From Tetmemena sp. SeJ-2015 (taxonomy: Eukaryota > Ciliophora > Spirotrichea > Sporadotrichida > Oxytrichidae): a DNA stretch of 64,000 bases. Each line of letters opens with the position of its first letter. The stretch's first letter is position 1. This document shows positions 25,801 to 36,800 of this stretch, piece by piece. The DNA lies in assembly GCA_027382625.1 (NCBI GenBank), contig JAJKFJ010022590.1, positions 1-64,000 of the forward strand, written 5' to 3'. The translations under genes and the position numbers were made by a program. A model generated the notes under the pieces. The model was given only the letters and a program-made list of their open reading frames with translations. It did not search any database and was not told where the DNA came from.

Positions 25801-27691
25801 TCCACTTGCATAATCATAATAACCTATTTCACATAACTTACTATATTTGATGTTGCTAGTTACCATCTTAAAGAAATTTGGAATGTTTGAAGTTCACATT
25901 TTACGACACAGGGATCGGCATTAAGGAGTAGGACATTAAGAACTTGTTCAAAATATTTGGGAAGCTGAGTGATCCCCAGCAGATAAACAAAGAGGGAACT
26001 GGTTTGGGTTTGTATATAACTAGCAACCTAGTGAATCAGCTGAAAGGAGTGGTGCGAGTAAAGAGTGAATATGGCAAGTTCACTAAATTCACTGTTATTA
26101 TCCCTGACCTCCAAAGCTTTGATATTTTTGCTTATTAAGAGTATATAGTAAGCTATTTTTTCTCTTTGATCAGGGGTAGTACTGCTCTTCATTTAACTTA
26201 GATCTGCAAAGTTTGGATTTGGAGCGCCTGGAAAGTGGAGAGTACTCCCAATCCCCACTCCCTCAGAAGGAATAATAAGGCTCTCTTAAGAATAAAAAGG
26301 AGAATGGAGAACTAAAGAGGCAACATTTCCAACAACAAGATAACATCTTTATAAGCTTCAGCGGCAAGAAAAAGAATGAGAGCTAGTAATAACTATGAGA
26401 GGAGGAATAGAAAGATGCGGCCACGTATTTGGATTTCTCAGCCCTTGAGTAGCAGTCATTCGAATTGAATGAGTCCTCAAGAGGATTATTTTCCACCAGG
26501 AAGAATAGAGACTCTGAGCTAAGATTCAACAAGTGGACTCAAGAGAAGTGCAAAAGTCGCGCCTTAATTAGAAATAAGAAATCATCATAGTAAAAGTCTA
26601 AAGAGCAACTTAAGATAAATTTCAGCGATTCCACGGAGAGTCGGGCAAGGGAGGTTTCAGATATATGCATTGACTTTGGAGAAACTACCTAATTATAAAG
26701 TTAAAGTGCAACTAGAAATACGACTGATTCAACATATATATTATTACTGATTCTTAAAAGAAGGAGAGGGAGTTAAGAGTAGGAGTGAGAAAGAGGAAGT
26801 CTAAATTCTTTTAAGAGGCTCAAGAGAAAGCCAATGTCACAGAAGAGAGCTAGCATGATCCACACCCGTCTATTCAATAGTACGGAGTATTTGACGCTAT
26901 AAAATCGGAAAATGTTTCAAAATTATATATGAATAAAGAACAATTTTAATAAATCGATTGCGATTTTGGATAATAAATAAGACTTGGAATCAAATCCTCA
27001 AAGATTATTATATTTTACTCTATATTTTAAAAGACTTTAAATCGCTGAAAATTAAGATAACTTGGTTCTGGCTCTTGATCCGATTAAATCAGAAATTTCA
27101 TCTATAGGTGGCATCAGCCCAGTCAACTCAAAAATTTAAGCAGTTTCAAATAAGATACTATAAATAATAGCTAGCTTTAATTTGCTAGTTTGTCTTTATA
27201 ATTGTGGATGACAACGATTTCAACTCCTTCACTTTACAACAACTTATCAAATCAAACTTTGGTCTTGAGAGTGTCTTTAAAACTTAAATTCCTTGTTTTT
27301 TGAAGAGTGACGTTGCTTGTAACGGAGTGTAGGCGGTGGAGATGACTACAGCTATGATAGAAGCGAGAGAGCCCTACCACATAATTTTCATGGACCTTAT
27401 GATGCCAGTTATGGACGGCTTTGAGGCTTGCCGCAAAATTAGACTGCTTTAATCTGATCATAATCTCCACCACTCCACTTATCAAATATTTGGTTTATCA
27501 GCTATTTCTCACCAGAACGAACAAATTAAATGAAATTAATGCTTTCAATTTTAATCAGAGCTATTCAAAGTGGGATGAACGATTTCTGTAAGTTTATTTT
27601 ATAGCTCTAAATTTATACTATAGTAACTAAGCCGCCTAATATTGATGCTCTACGTCAAATAATGAGCCATTTGATAGTTCAAACTGAGTGA
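22895..27691 (+). CDS. Membrane hybrid histidine kinase, copy 3
   Basis: Third paralogue. It starts MKAGELFKKIKDFVKQLLDTS. H-box VNHELRTP (His at about 25361; Asn replaces the usual Ser before it), ATP box GTGLGLYIT (about 26000-26026), a Glu/Lys/Ser-rich linker of several hundred residues (about 26170-27150), receiver with FMDLMMPVMDGF and TKPPN. IESs: pointer TTCAATT (22954-23017), pointer TGAACA (24686-24818), and one with a 15-nt pointer inside an intron (24231-24357). A 43-nt GTAAGT-TAG intron near 24059-24101 is unique to this copy. The linker is more charged than in copies 1 and 2, the clearest difference between the paralogues. Partner proteins cannot be deduced. Confidence 0.8.
24231..24357 (+). 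other. IES with 15-nt pointer lying inside a spliceosomal intron
   Basis: TTGTTATTCCTCTCT occurs at 24231-24245 and again at 24343-24357. The surrounding intron (24225-24400) sits at the same codon and phase as introns of 74 and 95 nt in copies 1 and 2. Removing 112 nt brings it from 176 to 64 nt, in line with its relatives. The insert ends in a TTTAC tandem run. Confidence 0.75.
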
Positions 27692-27824
27692 ATGAACTCA
27701 CCTTATAATGACTACTTTCCTTAATTTCAGAATTCATTCATCAACTCCAATCTGTTCGGAGTTCTTCCTAAAAAGTTTAAAAATCATGGTGATCTATTTA
27801 TTCTGAATTTTAAGAAATAGCTAT

Positions 27825-28619
27825 TCATAATTCAATTGTATCAATAAGTGACTCTAAGTTGATTCTCTTGATAGGCTTATGAAGTTCAATCTAGCGCTTA
27901 TGTTCTATTGCATTTTTCCTGAGCATGATCTCCACTTCCTTCGCCTAATCAGTCTTAGGAACATGACCCTCTCTAATATCATGCTGATAATAGTATTTTA
28001 GCACACAATAAAAAGTGAATAGTATTTGGCTTTCTTTAAGAGAATCATCTTCGACTTCACGCCCTTATCATTTAAGTGGATGTTCCACTTGTGTTCACGC
28101 TTGTATCTTATCCTTTCCTCTGGACTCATTGACTTCTCTTTAAAATTGGGGCTGTGCAACACTAAGCCTGGAAGGGATTTATTCAAGCTAGAGAATAGGA
28201 AAATTTATTGTAAATGAAATAGAGGTTAAATTCAGCTTCAAGTTCTGCTAGCTTTGCAGCCTTATTTTCTTAGTTTCGTAATTTTCAATGGACTTCGTGA
28301 GCTTATTCAAGATTGAAGGTAGCTTATTGCTTGATTTTTCTTCTACAATTGTCCTATTTATAGCTTTGTTAAAAATAATAAGAAAGTTCTATAGAGGTAT
28401 CTTGGAAGCATTCCTCATGTTCTTGATTCTAGGAGAGACTTCATCGCTAAATTGCTCGATGTGATCGTTAGATAGGTTATGATTGGACTTTAGAACTATC
28501 AAGTCATCATTTTATTGTAGTTTGGGATTTCTTCTAGATTTATTTGTCCCGTCGTCAAACTGAATCTATTGTTGAGACCTCTTTTGATTTATTGGTGGAA
28601 GGCCAATCCTCGAACTCAT
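27825..28619 (-). CDS. Unknown basic coiled-coil protein
   Basis: Starts MSSRIGLPPINQKRSQQQ. Lys/Arg/Gln rich, with a predicted helical stretch ENKAAKLAELEAEF and a conserved-looking C-terminal part (SPEERIRYKREHKWNIHL, then REGHVPKTDQAKEVEIMLRK). Two IESs are clear. One is a tiny one with pointer TTTC (28266-28277, plus-strand notation), whose removal deletes 8 nt. The other has the 10-nt pointer AATAGTATTT (27989-28027). The ATG overlaps the TGA of the upstream gene by four bases (ATGA), so the two may be one gene with an unresolved IES, or separate genes on one chromosome. Function unknown. Confidence 0.6.
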
Positions 28620-31091
28620 TTTATTTATTCCTCGGTTCTCTTATCTTGAACCTCTCTCTGAAATTTTCTCCATGCCATGAAGTTTTAGCAAGGACTTAAT
28701 CCATAAAAGTAGATTCTATTTTAAGAAGACTTTTAGTTTTATATCACGAGCTAGCTATTATTCATTTTAAGAGTGCTCTTCTTGGTAATTTCCGAAGGAA
28801 ATTTTTCAATGAAAAAGTAAGTAAAAACAATTTGTAAGTTTTTCGATTCTTAGAATCTGATCTCCTTGAACAAAGACTTAAGGCCTCAAATTTTAGTTCT
28901 AATTCAGCAGTTAGAGGTCAGCTGCACCTTTATAAATCTATATTTTTAGCTTTTTTCGCTATTGCAAATAAATTTAAAGCGCTATTTTTGAAAAATAGTG
29001 CAATATTGTTTGATTCCATAGTGCTTAGCTATAAGTCTAAAGAAGTAGAGGTGAAAAATTGTAGCATTAGCTCCTTAATTCATGAATCTAAATTTTGAAG
29101 TTTTGAAAATTTTGCACTATTTTAAAATTGCGCTTTAAATTTATTTACAATAGCAAAAATAGCTAAAAATATAGGATTTATTTAGTTGCAGCTTGACCTC
29201 TACATCACTGTGACTAAAATTTGAGGCCTTAGATGTTCAGAATAAGCCTCTATAATTGGAAGAAACAGATTCACGAGAAAATTATCTTATAAACATACTT
29301 ACTACTTGTTTTTCATTAAAATTTTAACTGTCGAGGAAAGAGTCCCCCCCGGAAGGTGCTCTTCTTGGTAATCTATCGAGCGATGGGGAGATTGCTTGGC
29401 TTCACAAGAAAAGTTTTACCTGTCTAATTTGTAGCTGTTTGTGGGAGTTGCTTAGAATCTGGAGTGGTGGCCTCTGAATCAAAGACTTTAATGTGCTGCA
29501 TATTTTTAACGCTCTTGGAGTTTTAAGATTTAAAGCCTGGTGCCCTTTATAGATGCATGGGCATCTTTCCCTGCTCTGGAGTAATCCCTGGATCATAAAA
29601 TAATTTTTTTAATGAGTTATCATTTGGGGTGAGCTGAGAAATAGAAGAAATGGAATGCTAGTTTCCAGATTTATTGGTGGCATTACTTGAATTTCTGACA
29701 TGAAGAAGTTTCAAGTGCTGATTGCTTGGAGATTTAGTACCTAACTTCGATGGAGACCTAATCTTTGAAGTGCTTTTCTGAAGTCCAATCTTCCCTCTTA
29801 TGCCATTTTTTAATCTTTTATCCAAGTTGTTATTTTCACCTGGCACTATTTAAAAGTAAAATTAAGAATAGTCCTATTGGCCTCTTTGATTTAGGGTTAA
29901 TTTTGATAACTCTACTTCCATCGCTGGACAGTTTATCCTTGAGCTCTGCTTGCTATTCAGCCAGCATGCCAGCTTTGCTCAAATGGTTTATAAAGAAGTC
30001 GTAATTATCTTCGAATCTGAATGACAAAATTATAATTGGCAAACTAGTTAAAAATGACTTCTCAGAACCCTGATTACTTGGAGTGGGAGCTAGCTTGTAA
30101 TCCTTATTCGAGTCTATAGTATTGGTATTTGTATTCCCCTGTCCTCGAGTAAGAGTATTCTATCTTGAATTACTTAAGCTTCCTTTGCTACTCCTTCGAG
30201 ACCTTGAATCCTAATTTTTAATCTGAATAGTGTTCTGCTTCGCATTTATTAAGGTGTTATTCATAGTCTAGATTTTGGAGCTGATGATAGTAGAGTTGAG
30301 GAGCTCTTACTATCGGAACTTGAGCCTATTTCGTTCCTCTTCAATCTGTTTGTTGATTTTCTGTGACTCAGTTACAGCCTCCTCTAATTGCTCAAAACAA
30401 AGAAAGACCGAAAATCTATATGCTGCTGTCTGTAGAGTAAGTCTGAAAAGCCTTGCCTTTGTTAAATCTCATCTTCAAGCATCCTTAGCTTGTTAAGTAT
30501 TCGAGACTCGTTACCATCCTTCTTCTTATTAAAAAGCAACTTCAAAGCATCTTTGCCTTGGCCTGCTCTTCTGCCTTAGAATTTAGAGAAACTTTTGTCC
30601 CCTGCCATAGAGTTCATACTCTAATAAACTCCTCTTCCTATTCCACTCTTCACTGTAGATTCTTAGCGCTACGCTATAATAGACTGTCTCCTCTATGCTA
30701 AACTAGTAGACCTTGACAAATTTTACTAAGGCTGTTTCTAATTCGCGATTGATTGAGCAATCTTCAATTTCTAAGAGATGGAGGTGGATAGTTTATCTCT
30801 GACGGAGGTTTTCTAGTTGGCGTTTGAACTGGATGCAGCTCAACGACCCATTTCGTTTTTACCCTAATCTCTAGTTTATTATAGTAGATATAAAAAAGAA
30901 GTATTTTATTGTCGCTGCAGTGAGCCCTGATTGTTAGCGGTTTAAGGCTTTTGAGTGAGATATTAGACACTTGAGTCTAGATTGCTTGAGGACATGGAGG
31001 CATTAGGTTTATGACGAGGCAACTACGAATCCTCTTAGGTGAATTTGATGGTCCTTTGCTTGGAAACAGAATTGCTGTTATTGTCTTTCAT
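28616..31091 (-). CDS. Unknown Ser/Gln/Lys-rich protein with coiled coil
   Basis: Begins MKDNNSNSVSKQRTIKF. The product is largely disordered and rich in Ser, Asn, Gln and Lys, with a coiled-coil segment (EQLEEAVTESQKINKQIEEE, about 30330-30390) and phosphorylation-prone Ser-Pro sites. A 583-nt foldback IES splits it at 28773-29372; excising it joins LPIARQITKKST to LKMNNSQ in frame. Other frame changes near 30840, 30480 and 29850 were not resolved. Ends at TGA 28616-28618, overlapping the next start. No enzymatic domain visible. Confidence 0.6.
28773..29372. repeat. Foldback IES with 17-nt pointer
   Basis: The 17-mer GTGCTCTTCTTGGTAAT is repeated exactly at 28773-28789 and 29356-29372. Between them lies a long imperfect palindrome: arm 28880-29004 pairs with 29110-29231, sharing AAGGCCTCAAATTTTAG, TATATTTTTAGC and AATAAATTTAAAGCGC, and weaker pairing extends toward both pointers. 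The sequence has no coding frame. Removing it restores the host reading frame exactly. Confidence 0.85.
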
Positions 31092-31257
31092 TAATCTCTA
31101 ATAATTTACTCTTTATTAAGCATTTAAATCGATAGCATAATTAAATCATCGGCATTTTAGGAATAAATTCAATAATAAAATAATTAAGAATGCAGTAAAA
31201 CACACAAATTAGCAGGAAAGAACTCATACCCATTCATTAAAACATTGTTTAAAAAAA

Positions 31258-32568
31258 TGGATGCAACCTTGAATAGATAGTGTAGATTCGAAAGCATCTG
31301 CATCAATATCCAGAAGGGGAGTTGCAAGAGTACAATACTTAGCAAAAGATCATTGAAACTCTCTTATCAATATCATAAAAGAAGGATATTAATTTATTGT
31401 CTTAAGCTTTGGTTACGAAGAGAAGCAAATAAGGAAGTGCGCTGGAACAGGTGTGATACTCGACATACAAGGAAGAGGAGTAGCTAATGAAATTAAAGAG
31501 GAAGTCATTAAAACAATTTAAATATTACAATAGCTTTGAGAGCAGACATCGATGGACTGAAGATGCATGAAAATAATCCAGAACTTACTTATCGCTCGAA
31601 AACAGAGTATGCGCACATGTGTGGTCATGATGGACACACGTCAATCTTGCTTGCTACTGCTCAGATGCTTTCCTAAAAGATAGAATCTTTACCAAGTGAT
31701 AAAAGAGTGAGGCTTTTGTTTCAGCCAGCCGAGGAAGGACCAGGCGGGGCCAAGCCCATGATAGAGCAGGGGTGCCTTGAGGGCGTGGATGAAATATATG
31801 GGCTTCATAACAGACCTATAAAGCTTTCGAACGACGCTGTGATTTTGGTAAAAGAGGGAGCTTAGTATTCCTCAAGCACTACGATTAAAATTAGAGTGAA
31901 GGGTATTAGTGGCCACGGTTCCTCGCCTCACCTGATTAACGATGTGATCTCCGCTGCTGCTACAATAGTTTGCTAACTGCAAGCATTAAAATCAAGGATG
32001 GTGGACTCTAAGGAGCAAGTGGTATTAAGTATCACTCAGTTCAAAGCAGGCTCTTATGATTCTTGCTTTCCTGATGAGGCCTATTTGGAAGGCACCCTAA
32101 GAACACTTGAGCGACATGTCTTGGACGATGTTAAGCTGAAGATACAGTCTATTTGCGAAAGTAGTGCAAGGATTCACGAATGCGAGGCTTTTGTGGAGCT
32201 TGATGAGAAATACCCTCCTTTGATTAATCACGAGCGCCAAGCAAAGTTTATTAAAGAACTTGCTGAAGAGTAATTTGGCTCTCATAAATTTAAAGTAAAT
32301 AATGTTTCTAGAGAGGGATTACCTGTACCAGGGGCTGAGGACTTTGCTTTTTATCTTGAAAATATTCCAGGCTGCTACTTCATCCTAGTTTCCTATGATG
32401 ATTAATTTCCAGATAGGGTACTTTAATTTAGAAATATTGTTTGACAAAATTATATAATTACTACTTCATTAGTCAAACTACGATTTCAATGATGAGGTGA
32501 TAGCAACTGGTTCTTATTTTTTCATGAAGATTATAGAAAGTAGACTTGGTTGCATTTTACTCTCTTGA
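31258..32568 (+). CDS. M20-family amidohydrolase (IAA-amino acid/hippurate hydrolase type)
   Basis: Metal-dependent peptidase-family hydrolase. Visible motifs are [11 protein letters not shown], the metal ligands in CGHDGHTS, the catalytic glutamates in [19 protein letters not shown] with a further ligand His, [11 protein letters not shown] in the dimerisation domain, and the C-terminal [18 protein letters not shown] 58-nt intron (about 32418-32475) precedes the last exon, which ends in [11 protein letters not shown]. The first 60 bases after ATG 31258 are in another frame from the conserved [11 protein letters not shown], implying a small IES or a different start. A second frame change near 31520 precedes RADIDG. 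Members cleave amide bonds of N-acyl amino acids; the exact substrate is unknown. No signal peptide is evident, so it is probably cytosolic. Confidence 0.85.
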
Positions 32569-32755
32569 TAAATAGGTATTCTCTAAAATGATGTTTGAAT
32601 TATCGTAGTGGAGATAAAATATAGTCATCTGAATCGTTAAATTAAGTAAATGATATATCTATTACTATATTTTGCATTTATTCTAATTAATTCTTGCATG
32701 GTGTGATTGCTAATCAATTCTTTAAAAAATAAGTTATTAAAATAATTTGAAGAGA

Positions 32756-33817
32756 ATGGAGATTAATCTGTCTTCGGTAAGTTTTTACTTTGTAGCATAT
32801 TTCTTAATACAAACTTTATCTCAACTGCTTTTTGCCTTTTCTCTGTTGATATTGATTGTGAATTTATAGGACTTGAAATTTAATAAATCTATTCCCCAGT
32901 CTCCGCGGACCTAAGCAGCTATCCTGAGTTCTCGTTCTAAAATTGATGAGGAAGAATTGTCTAGGAAGGAGTTGGCATAAGGAGAGAAGGGGCAGCAACA
33001 GCAATAAACCACTGCTGCTGTTAGAAATTACAGTTACGAGCGCGTAGAGGAGTAACCTGATCCTAAGTTCGATTTTGATTACTAAAAATGCCTTTTCCAA
33101 TATGGACATAAGCATTTTCTTAAATCAAAGTTTACAAGTTCTATGACCAGAGGAGGGTGTTTGATCATAAGGAGTACCTGCAGGAGTTTGTGAAGTTTAA
33201 ATTATATGGTGATTGCATTATATGTTAAAGTAAGGAAAACTTAACGAGGGCAAGATCAAGTCATAGTTGAAGGAGCTCGTGTACATCTAAGTGCTAACGA
33301 AACTACAGTCTGAGTATCCCGTAACTAAACTTTCAAATTCGCTTACTGTTCCATTTAGAGCATTCCAGAGATAAACCCAGAAATAAATTCTGATGCTTCA
33401 TGAATCATAATTGCCTTGTTTATTTGAGAAGAACAAGCATCGATGGAGTTAATTGCTGCTGCGGACCAAGGGGATGCAAGACCTGATGAATGATTTCACC
33501 TACAGGATCAAACTAGTCCTCGAAAAGGAAATCCTTAATAACAAAGACCAACTCAACACCTACATCATGCACTCTTATAAATGCTATTTGTATATTCATT
33601 CTTGTTTATACACCCAAGAATTTCAAGTATAAACAGAGCAACTGCTAATAAGATCAAGGAGAGCGCAGAGTAGCAAAACGAGCAGGCTCTATTCTTCATG
33701 AATGAGTTCAAAAAGGCCATGGGCTAGAAGAAAGCCAGCAAGCCTTAGCATTCAAAAACAAGAGCACGCAATCAAGACTCACAAGCAATTATTAAGAATA
33801 TTATTCGTGCTTATTGA
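32756..33817 (+). CDS. Unknown protein, helical, Lys/Gln rich
   Basis: ATG GAG starts MEINLSS, then a 93-nt intron (32777-32869, GTAAGT...TATAG). The product has a Gln-rich stretch, then FYDQRRVFDHKEYLQEFVKF and a helical region (KSQLKELVYIQVLTKLQSEY, and LVLEKEILNNKDQLNTYIM). Frame changes near 33120, 33215 and 33580 point to further IESs. After TGA 33815-33817 the same frame continues into the next gene's ATG, so this could be the N-terminal part of one giant protein. Nothing identifies the function. Confidence 0.55.
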
Positions 33818-33835
33818 ATTAATGCAATTGTAGGG

Positions 33836-36800
33836 ATGAGTTTGGGTCAGCCAATTCCACTAGGAAATGGAGGTATGGGCTATGAGGAACTTATTAAGTT
33901 AGCTCAAAAGAGCAAGTTCGGAGGACCCAAGAATCCAAGAGACCCACAAAATGCTGTAGCCTTACAAGCATAGCTCAAGCTAGAGAAGGACCTGTAGGAG
34001 ATAAACGTAATGAACGAGGAGTATAAGAAGATCCTCGACAGGGTGAAGAACATCGACAGCCTAGTCGAGAACATAGAGAACAACACCAACGACCTAGCTC
34101 ACGATGTGGAGAAGTTCACTCAAGATGTGCACTAACTGGAAGAGCAGAAGGAGACCAACCACCCTCTGCATAAACTGTAGGAGCTGCTAGATAGATGGCA
34201 AAGGGAAGAGCCTTTTACTGAGGAAGACATGGCCAAGTTTGCTAATGAGTTGTGGATGACTGTGGCTGAGTTCGAGAAGGACTTGAAGGAGAGTATGAAA
34301 GGGCATGAAATCATAATGGCGATAAAGGACTACAAGTACTCCAGCCACGTGGACTGGATAAAGAGCAAGTTCGGCTTCTTCATAGACTACTATGAGACCA
34401 CTATGAATGAATTAAAATTGAGACAGATGCGCGCTCAAGAGAGGTCAAACATGCAGTTGTGTGATTTGGAGAGTAGGCTTCTTAACTGCCAGAGGGAGGA
34501 GAGCGAACTGTCACGAATAATTTACTCTGACACCAAGGTCAAGTCAATAGCTGATGGAATTTTGCAGATTACGAGCTGAAACGCATAATGCAGGTCATGC
34601 ACCTTCGCTCCAAGCAGCAGGAGTAGGAAAAGATAGTCCTCAAAAGTTAACTTGAGGAGCTATAAGAGAAAAAATTAGATCTTTAGGAGCAACTTGAGAA
34701 CACACAGTAGCAGTACAGGTACTTTTAAAGCATAGTGCTGAGGTAGTGTAAGGAACTAGATCTCTTCAAAGAGCAGCTCCACAATTAAAAGTTCTTGGAT
34801 GAGAACAAGGGATCACCTGAGAAGCAAGAGGATGTGATTCGAATAATGTAAGAAAGAGGGGTAGATGCTGTGCTTGCATGGACTATCTAGGGTTTTAAGA
34901 CTTATGATTCAGTTGTGAAAGAGATCTACACAGATTTATATAAGGTAGGGATAGTAAAATTAAAATAATAAATAGTCATTATGAAATATTTTGCATATTT
35001 TTTTTACCTATGTAGAGGATATAAGTGCGCAAGTCATATTCTTAAGAGATTCCGAAAACTTAGTTTCCCCTTTCAGACGACGAGAGAAACAAATTATTTG
35101 ACAGTTTTGAATAAATTGCTAAAGCAACGAGTCAATTACTGCTCCTAGGGTCTGTTCCAAACTCGAACTCACTTGCTTTAAATAACGGCAACAGTCCCAA
35201 AAAAGAAAGCTCCCCTTCAAAGCAAAACCTAAAGGAGAAGACCTCAGCCGATATAAATTTTCAATTTAAACTTAAGTGATAAGAGAGGATCAATCATGCT
35301 TAAAGATGGAGGCTTGAAGGGCCTTAAGCTTGATGAGGGTGGCAAACTCAAGAAGTCAAACGATTTTATAATTAGCATTTTTAATATCGATTGATTATTG
35401 ATTCCTCCACTGGGAAAGAACCTGCGCCAATGAATCAGCTGAAGCGTCAGAGCACTATCTCTAAAACCCCTGGAGGGCTAAAGAAGCAAATATAAAAAAT
35501 AGAGGAGCAAAGGAAGTTTGATATTAACGCAAAAAAGCTCACAGTTATCAATTAGAGGAATATAACTGAGGAGGATATAGAAGATGACCTCATCGCTGAT
35601 GATTACTATTCCCAAAAGTAAACCAGAAAAGTTAATGTTCAACATTAATTGAATTTTTTTGTGGCTTACAATAAGTTGAGCGCAGATATAGAGCAGTCAA
35701 GAAATCTGAAAAGGAACTTGAGGCTTAACTCTATTCAGATTCAAGAACTGCAGTTTCTCATTAAGCGATGCCTCGGAAAGGACTTATCCACTGAGGAATC
35801 AGTAAAGCTATTTGACTCTAACATTGAGTCTTTTATCAACTCACTCAATAAGATAATCATCAGTGGTAATCTTGATAGCATCAAGGAGTAACAAATAAAA
35901 TCTCGCAAATAGAGTGAAAGCCAAGCTCTGAAAGCATCCGCTTAAAAGAGCTAGAGAAAGGATCAGAAAGATGAAGCAGTTAACACTACAACTATTTAAC
36001 CTGACGGTTAAGTGATAATGGAATATCAAGATTCAGCTTTGGGCAGTTTACCACCCAATATAATTTATTCAATACTAAAATGGAGAATAAGGAAGATCAA
36101 AAGATTAAGTCAAAAGTCCCACTTGGTGATTGCATTCAACTTGAGTATAATTAAGAGGGAGAGCTATGCGCCTTTTCCTTAAGACCTCAGATAGCTTCCT
36201 ACATTTTCCTAAGGGACGACAGCGATACCACCTCACTCAAGGAGACTCTTAAAGTGGTGATGTATATGAACAGGCTACTTATGGAAGGGGAGAGCTTGAT
36301 ACTTGGAAAGCGCAAAGCAGATGGAAGTCCTGATAAACTTATGAGTGAAAACAAGAGCTATAATGAATTAGAGATGATAGACGAATCAGACTTGGACCTT
36401 GATTTTAAACCAAGGGGAATCGATCAAGAAGTTAGAGATCATCTCAATTGAATTTAAATACACTAAGTTCAAATGGAGTAGAGACCTGATAATTTGGTGG
36501 AGATGGTGAAGAAGCACATGGTGGATCTAATCTGCAGAATCTCTCCGCACAACAGAGATAAAACTGAGACCAACTTTGCAACAATGAAGAGCGATAAGCT
36601 TTTGACTTAGCAACTCAGAGGCATATAGAAGTAAAACGGTGGTGACTATAACGTCTATGAATATCTTAGAGACATTTTTGACATACTGATGCGAAGAGTC
36701 AAAGAGATTCCACCTTTTAAAAGACGAGTGGTGGATGTGAGGAGTCTCTTTGGTAAATCTTTTATTATAAATCAGAGGAAGACATCAAATCACTTGAATA

